A stretch of 64,000 nt of DNA from Armigeres subalbatus. Lineage: Eukaryota > Arthropoda > Insecta > Diptera > Culicidae. Under the pieces are notes generated by a model, which was given only the letters and a program-made list of their open reading frames with translations, was not told where the DNA came from and did no database searches. The translations under genes and the position numbers were made by a program. Positions 1-11,357 of this stretch are shown piece by piece. The DNA lies in NCBI RefSeq assembly GCF_024139115.2, contig NC_085141.1:41661065-41725064 (forward strand), read 5' to 3'. Each line of letters opens with the position of its first letter. Within the stretch, counting starts at the first letter, position 1.

Positions 1-1695
1 TCTGAGCCTCTTGAAAGGAGGCCTGAGCCTCTTGAAAGGAGGCTTCTGAGCATCTTGAAAGGAGGCTTCCAGGCATCTTGAAAGGAGGCTTGAGCCTCTT
101 GAAAGGAGGCTTCCAGGCCTCTTGAAAGGAGGCTTGAGCCTCTTGAAAGGAGGCTTCGAGGCCTCTTGAAAGGAGGCTTCTGAGCCTCTTGAAAGGAGGC
201 TTCCAGGCCTCTTGAAAGGAGGCTTCTGAGCCTCTTGAAAGGAGGCTTCTGAGCCTCTTGAAAGGAGGCTTCCAGGCCTCTTGAAAGGAGGCTTCTGAGC
301 CTCTTGAAAGGAGGCTTCCAGGCCTCTTGAAAGGAGGCTTCCAGGCCTCTTGAAAGGAGGCTTCCAGAGCCTCTTGAAAGGAGGCTTCTGAGCCTCTTGA
401 AAGGAGGCTTCTGAGCCTCTTGAAAGGAGGCTTGAGCCTCTTGAAAGGAGGCTTCTGAGCCTCTTGAAAGGAGGCTCTGAGCCTCTTGAAAGGAGGCTTC
501 TGAGCTCTTGAAAGGAGGCTTCCTGAGCCTCTTGAAAGGAGGCTTCCTGAGCCTCTTGAAAGGAGGCTTCTGAGCCTCTTGAAAGGAGGCTTCTGAGCCT
601 CTTGAAGGAGGCTTCTGAGCCTCTTGAAGGAGGCTCTGAGGCCTCTTGAAAGGAGGCTTCTGAGCCTCTTGAAAGGAGGCTCTGAGGCCTCTTGAAAGGA
701 GGCTTCCTGAGCCTCTTGAAAGGAGGCTTCCAGGCCTCTTGAAAGGAGGCTTCCGAGCCTCTTGAAAGGAGGCTTCTGAGCCTCTTGAAAGGAGGCTTGA
801 GGCCTCTTGAAAGGAGGCTTCCTGAGCCTCTTGAAAGGAGGCTTCTGAGCCTCTTGAAAGGAGGCTTCCAGCCTCTTGAAAGGAGGCTTCTGAGCCTCTT
901 GAAAGGAGGCTTCTGAGCCTCTTGAAAGGAGGCTTCGAGCCTCTTGAAAGGAGGCTTCCGAGCCCCTTGGAAGGAGGCTTTGAGCCTCTTGAAAGGAGGC
1001 TTCCTGAGCCTTTTGAACGAGGCCTGAGCCTCTTGAAAGGAGGCTTCCGGGGCCTCTTGAAAGGAGGCCTGAGGCCTCTTGAAAGAAGGCTTCTGAGGCC
1101 TCTTGAAAGGAGGCTTCCGAGGCATCTTTAAAGGAGGCTTCCGAGGCCTCTTGAAAGGAGGCTTCCGAGGCCTCTTGAAAGGAGGCTTCCGAGGCCTCTT
1201 GAAAGGAGGCTTCCTAGGCCTCTTGAAAGGAGGCTTCCGAGGCCTCTTGAAAGGAGGCTTCCGAAGCCTCTTGAAAGGAGGCTTCCGAAGCCTCTTGAAA
1301 GGAGGCTTCCGAAGCCTCTTGAAAGGAGGCCTACGAGGCCGCGTGAAAGGAGGCCTTCGAGGCCTCCTGAAAGGAGGCTTTCGAGGCCTCTTGAAAGGAG
1401 GCTTCCGAGGCCTCTTGAAAGGAGGCTTCCGAGGCCTCTTGAAAGGAGGCTTCCGAGGCCTCTTGAAAGGAGGCTTCCGAGGCCTCTTGAAAGGAGGCTT
1501 CCGAGGCCTCTTGAAAGGAGGCTTCAGAGGCCTTTTGAAATGAGGCTTCCGAGGCCTTTTGAAAGGAGGCTTCCGAGGCCTCTTGAAAGGAGGCTTCAGA
1601 GGCCTTTTGAAAGGAGGCTTCCGAGGTTTTTTGAAAGGAGGCTTCGGAGGCCTCTTGAAAGAAGGCTTTCGAGGCCTCTGGAAAAGAGGCTTCCA
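1..1695. repeat. Minisatellite A, 22-24 bp unit, truncated by window edge
   Basis: The core of each unit is GCCTCTTGAAAGGAGGCTT followed by a variable 3-6 bp joiner (CTGA, CCGAG, CCAG). The first kilobase has mixed 22-24 bp spacing. From about 1100 to 1550 the unit settles to 24 bp, so one frame stays open and translates as an 8-residue repeat (GLLKGGFR); I regard that as a by-product of the repeat, not a gene. Inside each unit GCCTC and GAGGC are inverted around a 7-nt loop, so each unit can fold into a small hairpin. Units become degenerate after about 1640. The same unit recurs at 41140-41955. Confidence 0.95.
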
Positions 1696-1799
1696 AACCT
1701 TTTGCAATGAAGCTATTTAGCTTTTCGGAAAAAGCCGTCATGCCTTTCAAATGGAGGCCTTCGAGCTCTTAGATTCTAGATTTTGTTCACTCTACATTT

Positions 1800-2110
1800 T
1801 TTCCCACAGCCTTTCATTTACTATTATGACTTATTATTATGACTTTTATATATTAATATGACTTTATTATGACTTTATTATGACTTTTTCGGCCTATTCG
1901 GCCAAATGACCTATTCGGCTGAATGACATTTAAGGCCAAATGACCTCTTCCGCCTATTGGTAATTCGGCCAAATGAACTTTTCGGCCAAATGGTCTATTG
2001 GGCTAAATGACCTATTTAACTTTATTACTCTTTCGGCCTAATGACTTAGGGCCCAATGGTCTGTTTGGTCAAATGGTATATTCAGCCAAACGGCCCTTCC
2101 CCGAATTATT
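1800..2110. repeat. Degenerate TTCGGCCAAATGACC-type array
   Basis: Loose copies of a 15-16 bp phrase (TTCGGCCAAATGACC and variants), preceded by TTATTATGACTT repeats. The same type of array recurs at 29340-30740, 40000-40830, about 45780-45910 and near 62465. Copies are too diverged for a strict period. No coding content is visible. Confidence 0.7.
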
Positions 2111-5100
2111 GACATAGCTTTTTTGTCATCCTTGTTCTCGGACATTGCTTACTATTTGAATTTACTGAAATACTGTTTTTATTGTTTCATTGATTGATTT
2201 ATGTCTACAAACTGTCTCTGGCTATTTAACTACTTTCAATTAATCTGGTTTGGCTGAAAGTAACTTATTTTGTGGGAACGAATCGTGAACCTACTTCAAA
2301 ATTATCAAAAATGTCAGTGTCACAAATATGTGTTCATGGGTTTCAGAGTTCGAATAAAGGGAACAGTTTCTCCAGACTGGATCTGGGATAAATCATTCAA
2401 TACTTGATTCACAAATGTGTTTGACTGCTTGCAGTCACTAACCCTCGTTAACTGCATTCCGGTCTAATGCCATTTAAGAACATGCGACAATACTTTTCGC
2501 ATTCAATCCGAACAATCTAATCACAGCCAAAGCTAACCCCACATACCAATTCATAATCAATAATCCGCGATCCAAATTCAATCGATTTGCAACCTATCCT
2601 GACCTGCAAACAACCGTAGATACGTGCCCCCGTTCCTTTCCTCCATATCCAACTCATGCGCATGTTTCCACGGAACCCTAGACTCCATCAAACGGCCAAC
2701 GAACGACCGGAATCGGAACGAATGTGTATTTGCTCACAGACACGATTTGCGGGGGAGTGCAAAGCACCCTTCTAGTCCGACCACACAGCTCTCCTGATGT
2801 TCGTTGAACTCCGGAAAGATAGAACGAACCTGGTAGGGCGAAGGGCGCGGCGGGGCTCTGAGCAGAAATTAGAGCAAAATGAATATGTTTCGCTTGCTAA
2901 TGAAACATGAAACATTCCCGTTTCGCTGTGTGTTTTTTTTTTCTTCCTGCCATGACTTCACGTGCGGGGTTTACCTCATGTGGGGATCGGAATTCAATGC
3001 GATGGCTCCAGATTGTACCAATGTAGGTACCAACATCTCTAGCTGCGCAGCAACGTGACTTGGCAAATATCCATCGACCCGGCAACGGAGCGGAGGAGCG
3101 TGCTCCGAGCCAGCTTCTCCATTGATGAAGTGTACTGAGCAACAATTGTCCAAACATTGTTGGCACAGTTTCGGGGTTTTCCCGCCATCCAATCGCCGCC
3201 GTCGCACCGCACTCCCATCTGCTTCAATCGCTGGCTCTGTAACCTGTAATCGGAATTCCGGTGAACAATCGCTGGACGATGATGGTTCTAAGGTGCACCC
3301 CCTTAACTGTAATTCCACCGATGGAAACAATCTTGCATTCCCCAGCAACGCGACTGCAAAGGCAAGAAAAAAACTGAACTAATTTCTTCTCGTTAGCTGC
3401 GGGGGTGCGCGGTGCTGAGCACGAACGAGAGTAATCGTAGCAGATTATGATAAATCGGATTCGCGCGCTTTCCATGGCTCGATCGGTGGGCAGTTAGCGA
3501 GCACCGAACACCGCCGATGATCCTCGGACTGATCGAGGTCCCGGATTGCCTACTACCGGCCGTTGTTGTCGTCATCATCGCGTCGTCGTCGTCGTTTAGA
3601 AACTGGTTTCTCGTGGCTACTTATCTAACGCTTCTCCGGTCCAGTTGGGTCCAGTTTGTTAACGATTGGCTCGGCAAGCGGAAGAGCGGGAGTTTGTTTT
3701 GGTAGCAGAAGAGGCGGAGGGGATAATGTTTTAGAGGTTTAGCACGGGCCGTCGCCTTTTCTGATGATGTGGGTCACAAAATGGGGCTTGTGCTCAAATA
3801 TGCGGACTGCTTAGTAACAGGGACGAATGTTAATATACAAATAATCGTTTTATAAGATTATTCAATTTTGTAATTTCTGGTATTTGAATTCCACTCCCCG
3901 TTGATTGGCATCCCAGCATCTTTGAAATGTGATACTCTGAAAAAAACATTATTTAGACCCTTGGATACGGTTAGTTGTTTTACCAGGAACGTATAAAATA
4001 ATGTTTTGACTAGGTATCGGTATAGATCGAGATCTAAACTGTAATGTGTTGATAAACTCATTCGCCACTATTACGAATTGCTACAAACGTACTTTGTTGG
4101 ATAGTTTGAAATCGGTGCGTGTATCAAGTTTACGAGTGCTCTCTGAAGAAACTTCCCTCAGGGAATCGACCGGTTGGCATTTCGAATTTGATGTAAAAAA
4201 TGTTCCAACGCTATAAGGTTGTTTGCTGGTTGAATAAGTCGATTAAACTGCTACTGTAAGTATCGAGTTAGTGGGGAAGTGACGATGCGATGGATTTGAT
4301 AGCATCAGGAAAGGGCATTCATGAACTGAGGTACTCTTTAAGAGTGTTCAGTGGAGCATGATGGCCTATATTTTTTTCAGTGTCTGTAACTAAGATTTAA
4401 AACAGAAGAGGGAAGGCAAAATGTTGAATCAAATAAAATAAAAAGATGTAAAACACGACGGTGGAGGGTAGGCCAATCTTGTTCGGAAAGTTTTCCAATG
4501 ACTTATTGTTTTAGATTATTTCGCATAATAATAATTTTCTTTCTTAAATCAATCGATGGTTTGACAAAAAAAAACACCTGTATAAGTTTGGTTATTTGAC
4601 AAACTTTACACAGATAAAAATATGTTGTGAATTTAAATGTATTTTCATGCACATATTTGGAGCATGCAAATAAAAGTAACAATCAATCGATCTTACTGTT
4701 CCTTTGAATTGAAATAAATTTGCCGTGCCGTGCTTGCTTGTAAAAATCAATCAGATTTAATTGAATAATTTTACACGTCGTTGAATTTTCAAAATTATTT
4801 GCCGTGTATATTTATTCTTTTTCAAATGTGCAAATCAAACAAATCTGACAAATTATTCAATAAAAGATAAATTAAATTGAACAAATTGTACAAACAAGAT
4901 AAACTAGTCTAATGTGACAGCTTAGGCAAATTAGACGAAACAGATAAATTGAATAAATTCGAGTATTTACACAGATTAGCAAGGAAAACAATAAAGACCA
5001 ATTAGAAAAGAAAAAGACAAAGACAAATCAAAGATCAGATCAGTCAGATCAGCCAAAGAAACAAGAAAAATTAGGCAAATTAATCAAATCACATAATTGG

Positions 5101-5284
5101 ATATAATCATGCAAACAAATAGAGTTAAATCACCCAAGCTCCTACGCGCCAACTAATTTTTAGAAGATTTCTTGTGAAGTTATTTGGAATATCCACTGAA
5201 AATTCTTCAATATTTCAGGGAAAATCATTTGGAATTAATCAGCTGAACCGTATTCTATATCTCAGCTGAGCCTACATCCATGAA
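2111..5284. other. Unique DNA, no gene recognised
   Basis: About 2600-3760 is relatively GC-rich with many CpG; open frames there are short, overlap on both strands and lack recognisable domains. About 4560-5110 is very AT-rich with many loose CAAAT-type words. It could be intron or intergenic DNA. I see no RNA gene or repeat family I can name. Confidence 0.4.
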
Positions 5285-5468
5285 ATGTGCTTCACAGAGA
5301 ACTCTCTTTTCCTGAGTTGCACTAAAATCCCAAGACTTCATCGTCGTTATTCTGACCTGAAACCGCATCGAATTTTCATATCCAAAAGTATTTCAAAGAC
5401 ATCAACACTTCCACCAATAAACTCCCCAACCGATTCTACCTGTACCACGAGATCGAAACAACATCTTC

Positions 5469-5711
5469 ATGATCACGGTCGACGAGCTGTGCCGCAGGTT
5501 CCCTGATCTAATCGTCGATTCTCCATCGCGAACGTACGTTTGGGACAATTTCACGAATCGCTGGTCATACGAGTCACAATGGCCAAGCTGGATCGTTGAC
5601 AATGCGGCTAACGGACAGCCGAACGGAGTATCGACCGACAGGTGGCCGGGCAATAATAGCGCTAACGGTTGCCTGAACGAAGATGTTGCTCACGGGTTGT
5701 GGTGCAGGTAG
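5469..5711 (+). CDS. Coding-like exon or small hypothetical protein, 80 aa
   Basis: An ATG-initiated 80-codon frame (starts MITVDELCRRFPDLIV, ends HGLWCR) with C- or G-rich third positions and an ordered composition rich in Trp and Asn, unlike the surrounding AT-rich DNA. I recognise no domain, signal peptide or membrane segment. The end is ambiguous: the frame closes at TAG, but that TAG lies in GTGCAG-GTAGCA, which also resembles a splice donor, so this may be the first coding exon of a host gene whose remaining exons I cannot identify. A competing minus-strand frame at 5574-5780 looks like a shadow. It could equally be an old transposon fragment. Confidence 0.35.
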   Translation: MITVDELCRRFPDLIVDSPSRTYVWDNFTNRWSYESQWPSWIVDNAANGQPNGVSTDRWPGNNSANGCLNEDVAHGLWCR

Positions 5712-7254
5712 CAAGCGGCTGAGAAGCCGACTATATGCATGCCGGTCGGTATTGCGATTGGTGATCTCCAAAGCCACCATCAGGTAGCATAACTAGGATG
5801 CGGCCTACGGTTCTAGTCAGGCAATGAGGTGATCGACCAAAAATTCGGCAGAACTATGGTCGTCGATATTGCGAGAATTCGCCAACTCGTTACTTGCGGA
5901 CATGCTTGGTTGATTCCGATTGGATACTTGTAGACCAATTGATCTGAATTCCAGTTCAATTTGTAGAGCCTAAAATTTGGACTGCACATATGTATGCAAA
6001 TGACTTCAACGCCGTTAAAGCAACGATCCGTTTCCTATTTTGTGTGGAATTTTCCCAATCAAACAACAAACGCCAGTAACCAGTAAAAATAAAATAAAGT
6101 TAATGAAATTTCCAGTAGCATGTACTTGTACACTAACCGAATAAAATCAAATATCAAAGCGATTGAGGATTGGCGTATCTTTAGTTCAGTCACATAGCAT
6201 ATGTTCTAGATAGAACGTTAAACACATGAACGATGTTTAGATGAGAAGTGTTGCACTTGTTCGTTTGTGTAAAAGGAATCAAACATATTATGCTCACATA
6301 ATGCTCACCAAATTTATGTATCCATTTTATGCTTCACAATACTGCGACATTCAGAATGATATTCGATATGCCATCAACGACCACAAAAACGCATCTTCCA
6401 GCGATTTCCGCAGGTTGCAGTATTCGCCGCTGCATTTCAATATCTCCAAGGCCAAGGCTGTACCTCACAGGTCTGAATAACGCGGACGGTGGATTTCTCC
6501 TTGTGTTGCAGCACCCGTGTAATTGATTCTTTCCATCCATTCGAATCTATCGGCTGCGAGTCGTTTCCAGCTTACGTCGTTAGCGATCGTGTTATTAGAG
6601 GCATTCCACAGAAGGATTCTTCTATTAGTTTAATGCACTTTCTATCAAGTATGGTGAGCATCTGAAATAAGCAGAAAAGGAACCTCCTATGCATATGCCA
6701 CGTGTTTTACCTGTCTGCGGGTTCGAAGTCAAAGGTGACAGATGGACTTATCACCAAGGTGAGGCTACTGCGATAGCACTCGAAAAGAGATCCGAAAACG
6801 CAGTACACCCGAAACAAAAAGCTGTGATATTCTATAGTGAGTAGCTAGTATTGAGCTCGTTGTACAGTAAAATGCAAAAAATTATTCTCACCCACAGATC
6901 CACCTCTCTCTCCATGAGCATGAGCATTATGACCGTACAATTCGTAGTTGGTAGTTGGTACTCCATGTCCTTACGGTCATATAGGAAGGGAAGGATTGTT
7001 AGTCCGACTCTCGTTGCTACTACTCTCGTCCCACAGTGGTGAATCACCCACAGTTTTTGAATCATGTGTATGCTATAACATTTCCGGAATTTAAAAAATA
7101 AGTCAGTCCATTTGTTTTGCTGTCAAACTTGTTGTTTTTTTTTTCGCAGTTCAAACAAGACGCGAGATCGAAAGCGATTAGTTTGGTTATCGGATTTAAA
7201 AGTTTGCGCCTCGAAATTTGTACCGGAACGATTGGAGATAACATTGGCAGGTAT
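5712..7254. other. Unique DNA, nothing recognised
   Basis: Mixed-composition sequence without a persuasive frame, tRNA fold or tandem repeat. The phrase CCACAGTTTTTGAATCA near 7040 recurs near 7855, hinting at an unrecognised repeat. Confidence 0.4.
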
Positions 7255-7546
7255 GGGCCCTCCTTAGCCGTGTGGTAAGACGCGCGGCTACAAAGCAAAA
7301 CCATGCTGAGGGTGGCTGGGTTCGATTCCCGGTGCCAGTCTAGACAATTTTCGGATTGGAAATTGTCTCGACTTCCCTGGGCATAAAAGTATCATCGTGT
7401 TAGCCTCATGATATACGAATGGGAAAATGGTAACTTGGCTTAGAAACCTTGCAGTTAATAACTGTGGAAGTGCCTAATGAACACTAAGCTGCGAGGCGGC
7501 TCTGCCCCAGTGTGGGGATGTAATGCCAATAAGAAGAAGAAGAAGA
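7255..7546 (+). mobile_element. Feilai-type tRNA-derived SINE, copy 1
   Basis: It has the three-part plan described for the mosquito Feilai family: a tRNA-like head with box A-like and box B-like motifs (GGGTTCGATTCCC near 7317), a tRNA-unrelated body, and a 3' triplet tail (AAGAAGAAG, 7531-7546). The body (GACAATTTTCGGATTGG, TGATATACGAATG) matches the copy at 25985 closely. Such elements are transcribed by RNA polymerase III from the internal boxes and mobilised by LINE machinery. Flanking repeats are only approximate, so exact ends are uncertain by a few bases. Confidence 0.85.
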
Positions 7547-7936
7547 TAAACATATTGCTGTTCCAGAGATAACTTTCCTTTTTAAGGTTCAACTTAAAAA
7601 CTACCGCAAATGTCACTTAATACTTTTACTCAGATTTTCTGCATGGCATTCTACGATGACAACACCAAATATCTGGATTTTGTTTCAGTGTTTCGAAGAT
7701 TTTCAAGCAGGCGGTAGAACTTTGCGGAATCCGCAAAATGTAAAATTTTGAAAAGATCCGCAATATTTTAACAGAAAAATAGCGGTAAATCAAAGGCAAC
7801 TGGTTTTCGACCAAAATTATCGATTCATAAAATGTTGGAAAAATACATTTCCGCCACAGTTTTTGAATCAAGTTGCTTTTGATATTACCAGTAGTGGAAA
7901 ACGAATCATTATTACTCTCTATTTTTCACAGGAAGA

Positions 7937-9546
7937 TGAAACCAAAAAGTGTTCATAAACAATATGATCCGGAAGCCCTTGAGCGTGCCGTTGATGTGGC
8001 AAAAGGTATAAACATTTAATGTACCCAATTCAACATTGCTACGCCAGATCAAAAATGGACAGCAGAGAAAAACAGGTCCTAAAACAGTGCCTTATCCAGA
8101 AGTAGAAACGCGTATAGTGAATTGGATACTGTACATGGTAAAAGCGGGATTTCCAGTCAGTGCAACCAATTTAACACATACGGTTGATGACTATGCCAAA
8201 AAAATCAGAAAGACTCGTCCAATTCCAAATTCCTTTCCCAGTAAATAGCATAGTTTCCTTTTTTGTAAGTTTATTTCATTATCTCATATAACTCTTATAG
8301 GCAGGGCCAGATTTAGCCGGAAGCGGGCTCCGGGGCCGACAGCTTGTGGGGGCCCCAAAATGTACAAAAAATGTTGGTTTTGGTACATAAGATTTGTGGG
8401 GGCTCGGGGCCACGCCCCCCGGCTCCCCTTAAATTCGGCTCTGCTTATAGGTAAAACCTGGTGCCATCGATTCCTGGAAAGACATGCGAACATAAAGAAG
8501 AAATATGTTACAAATTTACCGAGAGCATGAGCAACAGTGACAGAACAACAGCTTCGGAATTGATTCTCAGAAGTGGAGGCAACTCTGATAGAAGAGGACC
8601 TAAATATGTCAGTTTTTGATCAACCTCAGAGAATTCTAAACTTTGACGAATCGGGTTTCCAACTAGTTCCCAAAAAGTATAAAGCACTATGTGGGAAAAA
8701 TGCTGCGAATGCTTATTTGATTACCAACAATTCGGACAAAGAAGCATGCACTGTGCTTTTCGGTGGTACTGCAGCTGGCGAACTAGCTCCGCTAATGATT
8801 CTGTACCCAGGTCAGAGAATCAGTAAGGAGATGGTCGAAAATGTTCCAGCAGGATGGTCAGTAGGTGTGTCGGAAGAGGGTTGGTAGAGTGCCAAAACGT
8901 TTTATGAGTACGTAGTTAACGATCTGTACAAGTGGTTAGTTGACAGAGGTACCGAATCCACGGTTATAATATTCGTGAATGGCCATAAGAGCCATGTCAG
9001 CATTGAACTTGAAGCATACAACAATGCCAGAGTTACGAGAACCGAGTTTGAAAGACTTATTAAAACAGCCATTGACAATTTCACGAGTTCCAAAGAGTGT
9101 ATACAAAAGGCGTTCAAAATTTGCGGACTTTCTCCTTGAAATGTCAACGAAATCGACTTCACTCAGTTACCGACAAACGCTGGACGACCCGAGACTCCAG
9201 TGCCTGATAACAATAACACCCTATTCACCTATGAACCGGTGGAGAACGTGTATCTGATACAGTTGGAACAGGTTGAAATCGGACTTCAAAAAGATCAACT
9301 CTGCAGATTTACATCGAATAGGATGAAGGATTTTTGGTACGGACCACTGGAAGAGCTGGCACTCTTCAACTTTTGGAAGAGCATAAAGGACAAATCGGAG
9401 GGCTTGATGTATACGGAACTTTTGCACCCTTTAAGGTCGCTAACCGCACGGCCACGAAGCCCACATACATACTAAAGTGGCCCAGCCTAGTATGGGGAGA
9501 AAAAAAAGTCGTCGGATACTACGGGGCACCCTCCAGGATTTTGCGT
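7937..9546 (+). pseudogene. Dead pogo/Jerky-type (DDE) transposase
   Basis: Frames strung along this interval read as a pogo/Jerky-family transposase: an N-terminal piece (MKPKSVHKQYDPEALE), a middle piece with IVNWILYMVKAGFP, then GKTWCHRFLERH as expected before the CENP-B/Tc5-type helix-turn-helix. The DDE core begins with ILNFDESGFQL (first Asp near 8645). The second catalytic site reads FVNGHKSH where the family has D-x-H-x-SH, so Asp is replaced by Asn (about 8975-8995). The stretch that should hold the third Asp (the HxLQPLD region) is absent: sequence jumps from IELEAYNNAR to TEFERLIKTA. A TAG follows EEGW (8885), and there are several frameshifts. A likely intron (about 8241-8300, GT...TATAG) carries a later MITE insertion. 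Inactive; the tail reaches about 9546 (VVGYYGAPSRILR). Confidence 0.75.
8302..8443. mobile_element. hAT-like MITE, copy 1, with 8-bp TSD
   Basis: A 142-bp insert with terminal inverted repeats CAGGGCCAGATTTA and, at the other end, TAAATTCGGCTCTG in inverse. It is flanked by the exact 8-bp duplication CTTATAGG (8294-8301 and 8444-8451), the length produced by hAT transposases. The interior is very G/C-rich (GGGGGCCCC runs). There is no coding capacity. It sits at the 3' splice site of the presumed transposase intron, duplicating the TATAG. Confidence 0.85.
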
Positions 9547-9902
9547 TTAGGTAAGAAAATCATTCTCTGACAATTTCAGTCTGATCGGTTATTGCATAAG
9601 CTTTTGTATCCTGGGCCAGTCTAATACATACTCATGCCAAGGCGGGCATAGAAAAGCTTTGCAAAAAATGTTTATTATAAACCACCTCATACAACCCAGT
9701 ATATACTTTCTTCGAACGCTGGGATACGCCCTCCCCCTCACAACATAACGTAATTAATGATCATAACGTTTAGCTATTTCATTTAGCATTTAATGTACGG
9801 ATAATCATATGGAAATAATTGATTTCTGATAATTATTGTTAAGAATATCAAATGATTCAAAAAATGTGGCCAAACTGATTCACATTTGTGGGTAGGTACT
9901 CT

Positions 9903-9954
9903 ACTGCCGCTAACCGCAAGTCGAGCACATCTGTATATGGAGGCCCATATACAG
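9903..9954. repeat. Half of a palindromic MITE
   Basis: One arm plus loop of the palindrome seen complete at 31027-31106 (ACTGCCGCTAACCGCAAGTC...). The second arm is missing; the sequence passes directly into a hAT-like MITE at 9955, giving a chimeric junction. Confidence 0.8.
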
Positions 9955-10065
9955 TGGCCCCGGGCCCCCACAAATCTTATGTACCAAAACCAACCTATTT
10001 TGTACATTTTGGGGCCCCCACATACCGTCGGCCCCGGGGCCCCCTTCCGGCTAAATCCGGTCCTG
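9955..10065. mobile_element. hAT-like MITE, copy 2, left-truncated
   Basis: Same family as 61116-61261, sharing the GGCCCCGGGCCCCCACAAAT interior and the terminal CTAAATCCGGTCCTG. About 40 bp of the left end, including that terminal repeat, is missing and replaced by the half palindrome. No target duplication is evident. Confidence 0.8.
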
Positions 10066-11228
10066 ATTATTATGTTTAACACCAACATATATCGATGAAT
10101 CGCAACAGTTTTTAACCAACAGTTTTGATTTTTCTTCTAATTAACTTTAACTGTCATTCCTGTCATTAGGGAATTGTGGGTAAAACCGACACCACTTCAA
10201 ATCTCTGATTTCAAGTGATTATGGGACGGAATTTCGACAAACTTTGAATAAACGTTTGTTTTCTTGTGTTTCTAGTCATTTTGTAACTGGCAGAGACGTG
10301 TAAGAGTCATAATAAACAGACAATTAGCATTGATCACCATTGAGGAGATGAGTTTTGTAAAATTTTGGCATCGGTGTATAAGCTTTTACGACAATAATTT
10401 GTTGATTTTCAGTATTTAACCCATCTCTGATCCATAATTGAACATCATTTTGTGTATGCTGTGCAAAAATAGTTAACTTTTCTAATTATGAACATCCACA
10501 TGTATCTCACCATTATTATGTTATCTGTTGGGGTAAATTCGACACCTGCCATCGAATCACGAAATACATCTGTTTTATTAGACTCATCATTCGCATAATA
10601 TAATTCAAGAATTGGGAATCATAGACTGATTACATACTATATCATCATTGGGCGTAACAATAGGTCTAGGGGGTGATATTGAGTCATCAAGGAAAACCTG
10701 CAGGTCGGATAACAATAGTGCAAAGAAGAACCGCATTTTTAGGATTATTTTGCTCTTAGATATGTATATTCAATCCGTTCTCTAATACTGTTCTTCCGTG
10801 ATCCATTTTCACCCCTGTAAAAATGTAGCTTGTCATACGGAACTAGTCATTTTTATTTCTGGTCATAACTGCACCATTCGCATTCATTTAAAATCGCCGT
10901 TATAAACCACTTTTTAAAATGAGTGAAATTCAAATGTAGATCAATATTTACAGTAGTTAGTAGATTTGTTACTAACATTCTTATCTTCTTATATATAAAA
11001 ATGAAATGGTCTGTGTTCGTATCCGCATAACTTGAAAACGGCTGGATGGATTTTTTTCATTTCTTCAGCAGAAACATTCGTTATAGTTTCCGACGGGTTT
11101 ATATGATATTTCCAAATGGGAAAATTACGAGTAAGGTTGAGCAAACCGTGAATAACTAAAATTGTGATAATTAATTGCATATTATTCGGCAACTCGGCCG
11201 TACGAAAACCATTTTTTTGTTAAATATC
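10066..11228. other. AT-rich unique DNA
   Basis: No gene, strong repeat or fold recognised. Near 10990 the phrase TCTTATATATAAAAATGAAA resembles a motif common at transposon ends in insects, but one occurrence is not enough to call an element. Confidence 0.4.
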
Positions 11229-11357
11229 TTGGCTGTGCATATGCACAGCATATGTTTCGAAATGGACAAATTGATATGAATCCACGTGTCTTGGAGGGAC
11301 TCGAACCCTCAACCTCCTACTCTCTAGATAGGCGTGATAACCCCTACACAACAAGAC
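11229..11357 (-). mobile_element. Small tRNA-headed SINE, copy 1
   Basis: On the minus strand 11357-11288 folds as a cloverleaf: acceptor GTCTTG/CAAGAC, anticodon stem CCTAT/GTAGG with loop CTAGAGA, and T-arm GAGGG/CCCTC with box B GGTTCGAGTCC. Beyond the head there is a body ending near GGCTGTGCATATGCACAGC. The head and body recur together at 14511-14655, so this is a short SINE family rather than a single tRNA gene. Confidence 0.65.

Noticed and set aside
1103..1543. 146-codon plus-strand frame of GLLKGGFR repeats, and the opposite 139-codon frame
   Set aside because: Product of the 24-bp repeat period; no flanking coding context.
1..1695. CRISPR-like spacing
   Set aside because: Joiners are 3-6 bp and repetitive, not unique spacers; the context is a eukaryotic genome.
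11288..11357. Genuine tRNA gene
   Set aside because: A second diverged copy with the same non-tRNA body shows it is a SINE head; the anticodon differs between copies.
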